The notes beneath the pieces are model-generated. The model was given only the letters and a program-made list of their open reading frames with translations. It was not told the origin of the DNA and made no database searches. From RGIG5612 sp964528825 (GTDB taxonomy: Bacteria > Bacillota > Clostridia > Lachnospirales > Lachnospiraceae), in the NCBI GenBank assembly GCA_964528825.1, contig CAZGVB010000002.1:30567-94566 (forward strand): a stretch of 64,000 nucleotides of DNA. Direction: 5' to 3'. Shown piece by piece: positions 42,965 to 52,342 of the stretch. Within the stretch, counting starts at the first letter, position 1; each line of letters starts with the position of its first letter. Position numbers and translations under genes: made by a program.

Positions 42965-43782
42965 AAAAGGTCTGCGGAATAATAACCGTCATCGTATTTA
43001 TATTTCTCTATATTCCCATCGTAGTGCTGGCTGTCGCATCCTTTAATTCAGGCACCGACATTGCCGCCTTTAAGAGCTTTACCTTCAGTCAATATGCGGA
43101 GCTTTTTAAGGACTCGGCTCTTTTGAAGCTTGTACTTCACTCTTTCGTAATAGCCGTAAGCTCGACAATTATCGCAACAATACTCGGAACCGCCGCCACT
43201 GTAGGTATCTCCTCTATGAGCGGCAGAATGCGTTCTCTTGTAATGTCGGTCACAAACATACCGATGACCAATCCCGATATCGTAACAGGTGTATCCCTTG
43301 CACTCATGTTCGTATTTACGGGATCTCTCCTTCGGATAAATTCCATTCTCGGATTCTGGACATTATTGATAGCTCATGTAACATTCAATATGCCTTATGT
43401 CATCCTGAATGTCATGCCAAGAATGCACCAGATGGACCCTTCCCTTGCATATGCCGCCATGGATCTCGGCTGTACTCCGTTTCAGTCCTTCTTTAAGGTC
43501 ACTATCCATGAGCTGTGGCCCGGTATAGTCGCAGGGGCGCTTATGAGCTTTACTATGTCTCTTGATGATTTTGTCATATCATATTTCGTTACGGGATCGG
43601 AATTTATCACGCTGCCCGTTGAGATATACAATTATACAAAGAAGCCGGTTCACCCCAAGCTTTATGCCTTATTCACCCTTATATTCATCATCATATTGGC
43701 TCTCATGATCATCATGAATATCATGCAGGGCAAAGGGAGAAGCTCAAAGGAAACTGTCAAGAGCGAAAGGGTCGTGCCATGA
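42961..43782 (+). CDS. potC: Spermidine/putrescine ABC transporter permease
   Basis: The second membrane subunit, 273 residues with about six helices and the EAA loop AYAAMDLGCTPFQSFFKVTIHELWPG. GGAGG lies within the end of potB, and the start overlaps the potB stop as ATGA. It pairs with PotB to form the translocation channel. Confidence 0.93.
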   Translation: MKKVCGIITVIVFIFLYIPIVVLAVASFNSGTDIAAFKSFTFSQYAELFKDSALLKLVLHSFVIAVSSTIIATILGTAATVGISSMSGRMRSLVMSVTNIPMTNPDIVTGVSLALMFVFTGSLLRINSILGFWTLLIAHVTFNMPYVILNVMPRMHQMDPSLAYAAMDLGCTPFQSFFKVTIHELWPGIVAGALMSFTMSLDDFVISYFVTGSEFITLPVEIYNYTKKPVHPKLYALFTLIFIIILALMIIMNIMQGKGRSSKETVKSERVVP

Positions 43783-45008
43783 GATACAGATGCCAAAAAT
43801 ACAATTCTAGGACTCTCAAGGCTCTTTTTTGCTGCATTTTTGCCTTGATATCTTTTTCTCTCTTTTCACTCTCTGCATTCAAGACAGAGACATATGCCGA
43901 TGAGACTGTCACTCTCAATGTATATAATTGGGGGCAATATATTTCAGACGGCACTGACGGATATATAGATGTCATTGCCGAATTTGAAAAGAAATATCCA
44001 AATATCAAGGTCAATTATCTGACCTATGACAGCAATGAGACGCTTTATACCAAGCTTAAGACGGGCGGCGCCTCGTATGATGTTATCATTCCTTCCGATT
44101 ACATGATCGAGAAGCTGATACGCGAGGATATGCTCCTTGAGCTTGACCTTGACAATATACCGAATTACAGTCTGATAGACGATTCCTTCAAAAATATGGA
44201 ATATGACCCCGAGGGCAAATATTCTGTTCCTTATACATGGGGCTATGTAGGCATCATTTACAACAGCGATTATGTAAATGAAGAGGATGCTACAGGCTGG
44301 GAGCTGCTGTGGAATACCACATATGCTGGCAAAATACTTATGTTCGACAATTGCAGAGATTCATTTGCCATCACTGAGGCAATGCTCGGATACAGCGTCA
44401 ATACAGAGGATGAAGAAGAGCTAAATGCCGTCACCGAAAAACTCAAGGAACAAAAAAATCTCGTACAAAGCTATGTGATGGATCAGATATTCGGTGCCAT
44501 GGAGCGCTCCGAGGCATGGATAGCGCCATATTATGCCGGGGATTATCTGATGATGGCGGAAGAGAACGAATCCTTAAAGTTCATAGCTCCCGAAGGTTAC
44601 AATCTTTTCGTTGATGCCGCATGCATACCGTCATGTGCCGAGCACCAATATGAGGCGGAGCTCTTCATTAACTTTTTGTGTGAACCGGAAATAAGCGGCC
44701 CGAATCTGGAATATCTCGGATATTCGACACCAATTTCGGCTGCCAAGGAATATATGGACCCGGATGCAGCCTCCAATGAGATCGCATATCCCGACGATGT
44801 GCAGCTGTCTAAGGGACAATCCTTTACGGCACTGTCTACCGAGGGCAATCAACTGATGAATGAGCTTTGGCTGAGTGTCAAGACAAATGATACCAGGCTT
44901 ACGATATACATATGGCTTACACTCGGAGCTGTTGTTTCGCTCACACTCTTAGCTATCATCTTAAAGATACGCAAAAAAATACGCATATCAAGAAGATGCA
45001 CTCACTAA
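43779..45008 (+). CDS. potD: Spermidine/putrescine-binding protein with C-terminal membrane anchor
   Basis: This subunit captures polyamines outside the cell for PotABC. After a signal-like N-terminal hydrophobic stretch (residues about 15-36), the mature part begins LNVYNWGQYI, typical of PotD, and continues TYDSNETLYTKLKTGGASYDV and VPYTWGYVGIIYNS. There is no lipobox cysteine. Instead the protein ends with a hydrophobic helix (WLTLGAVVSLTLLAIILK) and a positively charged tail (KIRKKIRISRR), so it is probably held by a C-terminal membrane anchor. At 409 residues it is longer than usual (~350). The start overlaps potC by four bases. Confidence 0.93.
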   Translation: MRYRCQKYNSRTLKALFCCIFALISFSLFSLSAFKTETYADETVTLNVYNWGQYISDGTDGYIDVIAEFEKKYPNIKVNYLTYDSNETLYTKLKTGGASYDVIIPSDYMIEKLIREDMLLELDLDNIPNYSLIDDSFKNMEYDPEGKYSVPYTWGYVGIIYNSDYVNEEDATGWELLWNTTYAGKILMFDNCRDSFAITEAMLGYSVNTEDEEELNAVTEKLKEQKNLVQSYVMDQIFGAMERSEAWIAPYYAGDYLMMAEENESLKFIAPEGYNLFVDAACIPSCAEHQYEAELFINFLCEPEISGPNLEYLGYSTPISAAKEYMDPDAASNEIAYPDDVQLSKGQSFTALSTEGNQLMNELWLSVKTNDTRLTIYIWLTLGAVVSLTLLAIILKIRKKIRISRRCTH

Positions 45009-45031
45009 CGGCATAGATATTTATGAGATTA

Positions 45032-46384
45032 TCAGTTTGCGAGTCCTTCTTTTTTTATGGCATCTATCGCCATATCGACATAATATTCGGCAAGCTCATC
45101 GGTACCGGCCTCTACCATGACTCTTATAAGAGGTTCTGTACCTGAGGCTCTTAGCAATATACGTCCCTCACCGGCGAGTTCTTTATTTATACGCTCGACC
45201 AGTGACTTTATCTCTTTATTCTCTTGAGCCTCGTTCTTGTCTCTTACTATTACATTTTTAAGGCATTGCGGGTATGTCCTCATATCGCAGGAAAGCGCGG
45301 AGAGCGTTGTTTTGCGTTCAACAACGGCCTGCATTATCATAAGCGATGTCAATATGCCGTCGCCTGTGGCTGCATATTTGCCGAATATGATATGACCGCT
45401 CTGCTCGCCGCCAAGGTCATAGCCTTTCTCCATCATACAGCTTGCAACATATTTATCGCCTACGGCAGTCTGCTCATAGGAAATTCCGTTCGCCTCAAAG
45501 GCCCTGTACAGGCCGAGATTGGACATTACCGTAGTGACAACTGTATTTCCTCTCAGCAGCCCTTCATCCTTGAGATATTTGCCGCATATATAAAGAATGC
45601 GATCTCCATCCACCACATTTCCCTTTTCATCAACGGCAAGACATCTGTCTGCGTCTCCATCATATGCAAATCCTATATCCAAGCGATTGTTTACAACGAG
45701 ATTTTGCAATCCTCCTATATCCGTAGATCCGCAGCCCCTGTTGATATTGGTGCCGTCAGGCTGATTATTTATGACCGTCACTCGTGCCCCGAGAGCCTCA
45801 AATACCGCCTTAGCTATGGACGATGATGCACCGTTTGCGCAGTCCAAACCTACATTTTTATTTTTGAACGACCTTGTAGGTATAGTCAGCAGATGACCTA
45901 TATAACGGTTTCTGCCTGCAGAATAATCTATAGATCTGCCAATCTTCTCGCGTCTTGCAAACGGGATCTCCTCTATCTCACCGTCTATATATGCCTCGAT
46001 CTGCTGCTCTATTTCGGCCTCGATCTTCTGACCGTTTGCCCTTATGATCTTTATACCATTATCATAAAAGGGATTGTGAGAAGCCGATATCATGATCCCG
46101 CAGTCGAATTCATCTGTTCTTACGATATAAGATACCGACGGTGTAGTAGTAACATGCAGGAGAAATGCGTCCGCTCCCGACGACGTGAGGCCGCTGCAAA
46201 TGGCATCCTCAAGCATATATCCTGATCTTCTTGTATCCTTTCCTATAGCGATCCTTGCTTTGCCGTCGTCATGCTTTTGTCCGTAATACCATCCGAGAAA
46301 TCTTCCTATCTTATATGCCTTCTCGGCGGTAAGTGCCACATTGGCCTCCCCGCGAAAGCCGTCTGTTCCGAAATATTTACCCAT
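45032..46384 (-). CDS. glmM: Phosphoglucosamine mutase
   Basis: GlmM interconverts glucosamine-6-phosphate and glucosamine-1-phosphate for UDP-GlcNAc synthesis. YFGTDGFRGEAN opens the protein, MISASHNPFYDNGIK contains the phosphoserine, DGDADRCLAVD binds magnesium, and RASGTEPLIRVMVE binds the sugar phosphate. The 450-residue length is standard. AAAGGGG precedes the ATG. It lies downstream of a GlmU-like acyltransferase gene and glmS on the same strand. Confidence 0.96.
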   Translation of the reverse strand: MGKYFGTDGFRGEANVALTAEKAYKIGRFLGWYYGQKHDDGKARIAIGKDTRRSGYMLEDAICSGLTSSGADAFLLHVTTTPSVSYIVRTDEFDCGIMISASHNPFYDNGIKIIRANGQKIEAEIEQQIEAYIDGEIEEIPFARREKIGRSIDYSAGRNRYIGHLLTIPTRSFKNKNVGLDCANGASSSIAKAVFEALGARVTVINNQPDGTNINRGCGSTDIGGLQNLVVNNRLDIGFAYDGDADRCLAVDEKGNVVDGDRILYICGKYLKDEGLLRGNTVVTTVMSNLGLYRAFEANGISYEQTAVGDKYVASCMMEKGYDLGGEQSGHIIFGKYAATGDGILTSLMIMQAVVERKTTLSALSCDMRTYPQCLKNVIVRDKNEAQENKEIKSLVERINKELAGEGRILLRASGTEPLIRVMVEAGTDELAEYYVDMAIDAIKKEGLAN

Positions 46385-46427
46385 TATGCACCCCTTTGAT
46401 GCTGTTTTTGTATATTATTGATCCGGA

Positions 46428-47093
46428 TCAAATGATCCTTGCCTGTATCATTTTGCCGTCATCCTTCCAGATAGTATATTCGGGAAGTACCCCTCTTACA
46501 CAACTCGTTGGATATATCCTTGAATGCTTTCCGATCACTGTCCCGGGATTGAGTACGGCATTGCATCCTACTTCAACATAGTCTCCAAGCATGGCACCAA
46601 ACTTTCTAAGTCCCGTCTCTATATGCTCTCTGCCTTCAGAAACCACAACATTCCTTTTATCCGACTTGACATTTGAAGTGATCGAGCCTGCTCCCATATG
46701 ACTGCAATATCCCAATATAGAATCACCGACATAATTGTAATGCGGTGTCTGAACATGATCGAAAAGAATGACATTTTTCAGCTCAACGGAATTGCCGACC
46801 ACGCAGTCCTCGCCTATAAGCGCGCTGCCGCGTATAAAGGCACAATGCCGCACCTCGGTCCTCGCGCCTATGATGCACGGGCCTCCTATATATGCAGAGG
46901 GAAATATCTTTGCACTCTTGTGAATCCAGATATTCTCACCTGCGTTGTCATATTCATTCTCGTCAAGGCTTTTTCCAAGCCGTATGATCATATCTTTTAT
47001 TCCGGCAAGAGCCTCCCATGGATATGTAAATCCCTGCAGATACTCCGATGCCATAGTATGCTCAAGATCAAAAAGATCTGTGATTTTTTGCAT
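46428..47093 (-). CDS. Left-handed beta-helix acyltransferase, GlmU C-terminal-like
   Basis: A 221-residue hexapeptide-repeat protein. The first ~60 residues are helical; from about 55 onward the chain is a left-handed beta-helix (IHKSAKIFPSAYIGGPCIIGA, SALIGEDCVVGNSVELKN). The segment MGAGSITSN followed by a Lys-rich turn parallels the acetyltransferase site of GlmU. It lacks the GlmU nucleotidyltransferase half. Clustered with glmM and glmS, it most likely acetylates glucosamine-1-phosphate or a related sugar; another enzyme would then supply uridylyl transfer. GGGAG precedes the ATG. Confidence 0.75.
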   Translation of the reverse strand: MQKITDLFDLEHTMASEYLQGFTYPWEALAGIKDMIIRLGKSLDENEYDNAGENIWIHKSAKIFPSAYIGGPCIIGARTEVRHCAFIRGSALIGEDCVVGNSVELKNVILFDHVQTPHYNYVGDSILGYCSHMGAGSITSNVKSDKRNVVVSEGREHIETGLRKFGAMLGDYVEVGCNAVLNPGTVIGKHSRIYPTSCVRGVLPEYTIWKDDGKMIQARII

Positions 47094-47204
47094 ATGTCTC
47101 TCCCTGACGCATATATGTCCTCACTCTCTGCGCTAAGCTAAGTGGTCATATTTTCCCTTTGCCTTTGCAGAAGCATATATGCTCCTGATACCGAAGGATT
47201 CGGC

Positions 47205-49073
47205 TTATTCTACCGTAACTGATTTTGCAAGATTGCGAGGCTTGTCCACATCGAGTCCCTTTGCAACGCTTGTATAATATCCGAGCAATTGCAGCGGTAC
47301 TACGGCAAGACTTGCCGCAAAATGGTCATCTACCTTAGGTACGAACACGGTCGTATCCATAGAGCTTTCTATCTCATATTTCCCGCTGAGCGTGACTCCA
47401 AGCAGCTCCGCGCCTCTCGACTTGCATTCAAGCATGTTGCTCATAGTCTTCTCATATAGATCCTCTTGAGTGAGCACACCTATGACCAGCATGCCGTTCT
47501 CTATAAGGCTTATTGTGCCATGCTTGAGCTCACCGGCGGCATATGCCTCGGAATGTATATAGCTGATCTCCTTAAGCTTCAGGCTTCCTTCAAGGCTTAC
47601 GGCATAATCAATGCCCCTGCCTACGAAAAATACATCATGATCACTCGCGTGCTTGCTTGCTATCCTCTGGATGACCTCCTTGCCATCTAATATCTCATTT
47701 ATTTTTTCCGGGATCGATCTGATCTGAGATATATAATATTCTTCCTTTTCAACGGCAACAAGGCCTCTTGCCCTTCCGAGCTTTATGGCCAGACAATACA
47801 TGGCGCAAAGCTGCGCCGAATATGCCTTTGTAGTGGCAACGGATATCTCAGGCCCCGCAAGTGTATAAAATACATGATCCGCCTCTCTCGCTATGGACGA
47901 TCCTACCACATTGACTACCGCAAGACTCTTTATACCGCGCTGCTTTGCAAGCCTGAGAGCCGCAAGAGTATCGGCTGTCTCCCCCGACTGACTGATCACT
48001 ATCATCAGCATGTTGGGATCTAAGACCGGATCTCTGTATCTGAATTCGCTGGCAAGCTCTACCCTGACAGGCAGCTTTGCAAGGTCTTCTATGATATATT
48101 GAGAGGCCATGCCCACATGCCATGCGCTTCCGCAGGCTGCTATGCAAATGCCGGATATATCTTTTATTTCCTCATCTGTAAGTCCTATGCGGTCAAAGCA
48201 GATATGCTCGTCCTTTACCACACTGTTCAAGGTATCCGATATGGCTTTGGGCTGCTCGTGTATCTCCTTCATCATGAAATGCTCATATCCGCCCTTTTCG
48301 GCAGCATCGGCATCCCAATCTATATGAGTGGTCTCTTTAGTGATCTCATCACCGTTCAGATTGTAGAAATGTACCTCTCCCGGTCTTACACATGCAAACT
48401 CGAGATCGCCTATATAATAAACGTCCCTTGTATATTTAAGTATTGCCGGAACATCGCTCGCGATATAGCTCTCTCCGTCGGCGATGCCTATGATCATGGG
48501 AGCGTCTTTTCTTGCCACCCATATCTCACCCGGGTATGCCGAGAACATTAATTCAAGAGCATATGCTCCTCTTACACGCACAAGCGTCTTTGCAATGGCA
48601 TCTATGGGTCCGATATTGTATTTCTTATAATAATAATCTACAAGCTTTATAAGTACTTCGGTATCTGTCTCACTGTAAAATCTGTATCCGTTGCCAAGGA
48701 GCTTTTCCTTAAGCTCCTGAAAATTCTCGATTATGCCATTGTGAACACCTACTATTTCGGACTCGACGGTACCTGAGCCGGAGCCTGTGCAATTGCCGCT
48801 TACGTGTGGATGAGCATTCACCTTGCTCGGTGCACCGTGAGTAGCCCATCTGGTATGTCCCAGTCCGCAGCTGCCCTCTATTGCCTTACCGCCGTCGGTC
48901 ATATCATATAGATTTTTAAGTCTGCCTATGGTCTTTACGACCTCCGCTCTCTTTTCACCGTCCCTGACAGCGATTCCCGCACTGTCATAACCTCTGTATT
49001 CCAATTTTGCAAGGCTGTCGAGCAATATAGGCGCAGCCTGCCTAAATCCCGTAAATCCTACTATTCCGCACAT
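47205..49073 (-). CDS. glmS: Glutamine-fructose-6-phosphate aminotransferase
   Basis: GlmS makes glucosamine-6-phosphate from fructose-6-phosphate and glutamine. After the initiator Met, CGIVGFTG exposes the catalytic N-terminal Cys of the glutaminase domain. GHTRWATHG and the SIS isomerase domains follow (ACGSAWHVGM, SQSGETADTLAAL, GRGIDYAVSLEGSLKLKE). It ends DVDKPRNLAKSVTVE, as usual, at 622 residues. AGAGGAA precedes the ATG. I see no glmS ribozyme core in the ~150 bp upstream. Confidence 0.97.
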   Translation of the reverse strand: MCGIVGFTGFRQAAPILLDSLAKLEYRGYDSAGIAVRDGEKRAEVVKTIGRLKNLYDMTDGGKAIEGSCGLGHTRWATHGAPSKVNAHPHVSGNCTGSGSGTVESEIVGVHNGIIENFQELKEKLLGNGYRFYSETDTEVLIKLVDYYYKKYNIGPIDAIAKTLVRVRGAYALELMFSAYPGEIWVARKDAPMIIGIADGESYIASDVPAILKYTRDVYYIGDLEFACVRPGEVHFYNLNGDEITKETTHIDWDADAAEKGGYEHFMMKEIHEQPKAISDTLNSVVKDEHICFDRIGLTDEEIKDISGICIAACGSAWHVGMASQYIIEDLAKLPVRVELASEFRYRDPVLDPNMLMIVISQSGETADTLAALRLAKQRGIKSLAVVNVVGSSIAREADHVFYTLAGPEISVATTKAYSAQLCAMYCLAIKLGRARGLVAVEKEEYYISQIRSIPEKINEILDGKEVIQRIASKHASDHDVFFVGRGIDYAVSLEGSLKLKEISYIHSEAYAAGELKHGTISLIENGMLVIGVLTQEDLYEKTMSNMLECKSRGAELLGVTLSGKYEIESSMDTTVFVPKVDDHFAASLAVVPLQLLGYYTSVAKGLDVDKPRNLAKSVTVE

Positions 49074-49227
49074 ACGCGTTTCCTCTTTTATTATTCAGTA
49101 CCGTTAAGATCATATATTCAGGTGCTGTTTTGTTACATCTTTTTATGCAATGTAATACAATTGTAACATAATACATTCTTTACTTCTATATATTTATTGC
49201 AGCTGCGGTCACTGGGGCATAGCAGCC

Positions 49228-49256
49228 AAAAGGAGCCGTCGAATACGGCCCCTTTT
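49228..49256. terminator. Intrinsic terminator between the ion transporter gene and glmS
   Basis: AAAAGGAGCCGT pairs with ACGGCCCCTTTT around CGAAT, with one G-U on the minus strand. It has U-rich arms on both strands and lies 36 bp past the stop at 49292. Confidence 0.75.
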
Positions 49257-49291
49257 GAAAATATATAATATTTAATTTAATCCGGCACTTA

Positions 49292-50638
49292 TCAGCAATA
49301 TCTAAGAAAGATTATCAGCATAGAAAGGCCTATAGTGAGTATCATTGCGGGAGCGCAGGCAAGGCAATATTTGCCCCATCCGATCCTGTATCCGCTCTTT
49401 CCGGCAACGGCAATGCCTACAACATTGGCTGATGCTCCGATAGGCGTTGCGGCACCTCCGACATCTGTACCCACAGACAATGTCCACGCGAGGGTAGCAA
49501 CAGGCACACCCGCCGTAGATGCAAGCGTCCTTATGATAGGAACCATTGTTGCCGCAAAAGGAATATTATCCACAAATGCGCTCGCTATTGCAGATATCCA
49601 TATGATGATCGCCACCATCATATATTGATTATCACCGCATATCTTTGCTATAAATGCCGCTATCAGCTCAAGGACTCCTGTTTGCTCAAGGCCGCCTACA
49701 ACTATAAACAGTCCTACGAAGAACAGCAACGTCTTGTAATCGACTTTTTTCATGATCTTCGAAAGCTTCCCTGCAAAGAATATCACTGTAAGTATTGCAA
49801 CCAAAATTCCGATAAAGGCAACCGAAAGATGCGTCGCTGAATGTGATATTAATAATGTTACCGCGATCAGGAATATGCATATGCTTATTATAAATTCCTT
49901 CATATCATTTATAGCTTCCCTGGGCTGCGGTATGGTAGATATGTCTATCTTTTCTCTTGAATATATCTTTTTGCGGAAGAAAAGATAAAAATATATCATT
50001 ACGATCACTAATGTGATGCCTGCTATCACGCCTGTATTTGTAAGGAAATCCATAAAAGAATATCCCAGCTGTGAGCCTATGATGATATTCGGCGGATCAC
50101 CGCACATCGTTGCCGATCCTCCGAGATTGGCGCAGAATATCTCCGACAGCAGCATCGGCACGGGATTGCATTTTAAAAGCCTTGCAAGCTCGAATGTAAC
50201 TGCCGCGAGAAACAATATTACCGTGATGCTGTCAATAAACATCGACATCACTGCAGCAAGCAGCATAAATGTGACAAAAAGCGGAAGCGGTTTATAATGA
50301 ACCATTTTCGCAAGCTGCATACAAAGCCACCTGAAGACGCCTGCCTCCGCCATGCCCTCAACCATGATCATCATGCCGCCAAGGAAAAAGATAGTCCCCC
50401 AGTCGACTCCGGAGGACTCGGATTCGCCTACCGAATACCAAAAATCAAGTGATACTATATTTTTTATTCCGAGTGTATCCCATATAGCCTGCGGGCTGCG
50501 CATCATTATCCCGAAGACCACTATCAATGTCAAAAGCCCGCATCCCAATGTCACAAAATGCTTAGGGATCTTCTCAAGCACGACCATGATAAACATCACA
50601 ACAAAAATAGCAAGGGCTGCTATCTGTACTCCTGTCAT
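49292..50638 (-). CDS. Ion transporter superfamily permease (ArsB/NhaD/SLC13-like)
   Basis: A 448-residue membrane protein with about eleven helices. Signature stretches are NLGGSATMCGDPPNIIIGSQLGYSF (shown here as its core, NLGGSATMCGDPPN) and the paired C-terminal GGAATPIGASANVVG, which together form the inverted-repeat pore seen in sodium/proton antiporters (NhaD) and anion permeases. Substrate could be sodium/protons or a dicarboxylate; sequence alone does not decide. AGAGGT precedes the ATG. It is followed by a terminator and preceded, 60 bp upstream, by the cytidylate-kinase-like gene. Confidence 0.85.
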   Translation of the reverse strand: MTGVQIAALAIFVVMFIMVVLEKIPKHFVTLGCGLLTLIVVFGIMMRSPQAIWDTLGIKNIVSLDFWYSVGESESSGVDWGTIFFLGGMMIMVEGMAEAGVFRWLCMQLAKMVHYKPLPLFVTFMLLAAVMSMFIDSITVILFLAAVTFELARLLKCNPVPMLLSEIFCANLGGSATMCGDPPNIIIGSQLGYSFMDFLTNTGVIAGITLVIVMIYFYLFFRKKIYSREKIDISTIPQPREAINDMKEFIISICIFLIAVTLLISHSATHLSVAFIGILVAILTVIFFAGKLSKIMKKVDYKTLLFFVGLFIVVGGLEQTGVLELIAAFIAKICGDNQYMMVAIIIWISAIASAFVDNIPFAATMVPIIRTLASTAGVPVATLAWTLSVGTDVGGAATPIGASANVVGIAVAGKSGYRIGWGKYCLACAPAMILTIGLSMLIIFLRYC

Positions 50639-50698
50639 TTACTCTTACCTCTCTTCATATTAAACAATGCCGTACTTTCTGCCGATCTGATATCTTCT

Positions 50699-51388
50699 TT
50701 ATATATCATTTTCCGTGGCATTTTCGAATTCATCCCCGGCAATATCATGGTCTATATACTTTTGCATCTCCATCTGCTTTACTTCTTCATCTGTAAGACC
50801 GATAGCTTTTTTGATATATTCGACAATAATATCTACAGATTCGTTTATGCCGATACGGCTGTTTATGATAAGGTCATATGCACGAGCATCTCCCCATTTT
50901 GTGTCGCAGACGCTGTCATGATATTTTCTGCGCTCCCTGTCGACTCTGTTCATGGCGATGACAGCCTCATCTCTTGTGAGCTTTCTTTTTTCCTCGAGAC
51001 GCTTTATTTTATTTTCCTTGTCACCTGTGACAAATATCCTTACGAGTCCGTCATAGTCACGCAGAATATAATCGGAGCACCTGCCGACTATTACAAAGGA
51101 CTCTCCGTCTGACGCTTTCTTTTTAAGAAAATCAAATTGTATACCTCTCAGCAGATCCTGCGGAGAGTTTGAATATTCCTTTACTGTCCTTGAGAAGAAT
51201 GGGATCTTTTTGTGCTCATCCACATCACTCCATTCCTTCATATCGACATCCAGAGCCTCAGCCACCTCATCCAAAAGGTTTTTATCATATATCTTGACCC
51301 CGAATCTTTTTGCGAGATTGGATGCTATAACATGTCCTCCGCTGCCGAATTCGCGGCCGATAGATACTATAAATTGCTTTGCCATCAT
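50699..51388 (-). CDS. Cytidylate-kinase-like family protein
   Basis: A 229-residue P-loop protein of the cytidylate kinase-like group. VSIGREFGSGGHVIASNLAKRFG corresponds to the phosphate-binding loop, FVIVGRCSDYIL to the central strand, and RVDRERRKYHDSV to the lid-like helix. These proteins are widespread in Firmicutes, often beside transporters, and their substrates are mostly untested. GGAAGGGG precedes the tandem ATGs. It may be co-transcribed with the ion transporter 60 bp downstream. Confidence 0.85.
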   Translation of the reverse strand: MMAKQFIVSIGREFGSGGHVIASNLAKRFGVKIYDKNLLDEVAEALDVDMKEWSDVDEHKKIPFFSRTVKEYSNSPQDLLRGIQFDFLKKKASDGESFVIVGRCSDYILRDYDGLVRIFVTGDKENKIKRLEEKRKLTRDEAVIAMNRVDRERRKYHDSVCDTKWGDARAYDLIINSRIGINESVDIIVEYIKKAIGLTDEEVKQMEMQKYIDHDIAGDEFENATENDI

Positions 51389-51469
51389 TCATTCCCCTTC
51401 CTTTTTCATCCCGGTATTATACCGCAAACAAAAAAAAGATCCTACTTTATTTGTTTTTTTGACAAAAAA

Positions 51470-51507
51470 ACGGCACCAAAAAATGCAAAAATACATTCTG
51501 ATGCCGT
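51470..51507 (-). terminator. Intrinsic terminator after the HD-domain gene
   Basis: On the minus strand ACGGCATCA pairs with TGGTGCCGT (one U-G), followed by seven T. The mispair on the plus strand shows which direction it serves. Confidence 0.75.
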
Positions 51508-51598
51508 GTTTTCTTAAAAACTATGATTTTCTGTATCGACGTTTATCCGTCCGTACCTGATCTTATGCCCGTTCTTATCATAATTACAGGGACAGCGG

Positions 51599-52213
51599 TT
51601 ATTTCAGATTACCCAGGCTGATATTTTTTCGGATGATCTCATCCGTGATCTCATATATTTTCTCTGATCCGTCCTTGGACTCGATCTGTCTGCCGTAGAC
51701 CTGCTCTGCTCTCACGCCGTGCTCTCTCCAGCTCTCGCCTTGATTATCATCATTTAACAAAAGCGGTTGGAAATTGTCCATTGCCCGTGCAAACCTTGCC
51801 TCGGGACTCTTTCTTTCTTCGAATTCCTCGAATAATTCCGCAAGTTCCGCTCTTTGGTCCGGCGGAAGCAGCGAATATATGCGCTCCTTTGCGGCATTTT
51901 CTCTCTCATGCTGGCTTTTTTTTGACTGCTCTTCATATGCATAGGTATCGCCCGCATCTATCTCGACGATATCATGTATGAGACACATCAGCATGACCTT
52001 TGCGATATCTATGCTTTCGTTGGAATATTCACGCAATATATATGCCATGATCGCCATATGCCATGCATGCTCGGCGTCATTTTCCCTTCTGACATTGCCT
52101 GTTATATTATTCTGTCTGAATATATTTTTTTCTTTATCTATCTCTAAGATAAATTCGATCTGTTTCTTTAATCTCTCATTCACATCTGTATCTTTTATAT
52201 CCGTAGACTCCAT
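51599..52213 (-). CDS. HD-domain phosphohydrolase (YfbR/HDDC2-like)
   Basis: A 204-residue HD protein. The metal ligands are visible in NDAEHAWHMA (His), CLIHDIVEIDAGDT (His-Asp) and ARAMDNFQPLL (Asp). The pattern matches 5'-deoxynucleotidases of the YfbR/HDDC2 group, which dephosphorylate deoxynucleoside monophosphates. GGAGAAG precedes the ATG. It begins 130 bp downstream of the nitrogenase-like operon on the same strand, so it might be read with it, although it has its own terminator. Confidence 0.85.
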   Translation of the reverse strand: MESTDIKDTDVNERLKKQIEFILEIDKEKNIFRQNNITGNVRRENDAEHAWHMAIMAYILREYSNESIDIAKVMLMCLIHDIVEIDAGDTYAYEEQSKKSQHERENAAKERIYSLLPPDQRAELAELFEEFEERKSPEARFARAMDNFQPLLLNDDNQGESWREHGVRAEQVYGRQIESKDGSEKIYEITDEIIRKNISLGNLK

Positions 52214-52342
52214 AATCTTCTCCGACCTGCAATCCTCTGTCCGTATATTTTTTTGGGCTTTTAAATCGATCCAAGATTCTCCGTTACATAAGCTTTCGAA
52301 GCATCTCCTTAATAAATATCTTCATAAAGGTCTTCTTTAAAT

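Noticed and set aside
49074..49227. glmS ribozyme upstream of glmS
   Set aside because: The conserved ribozyme core could not be recognised; the stretch is AT-rich with a terminator from the neighbouring gene.
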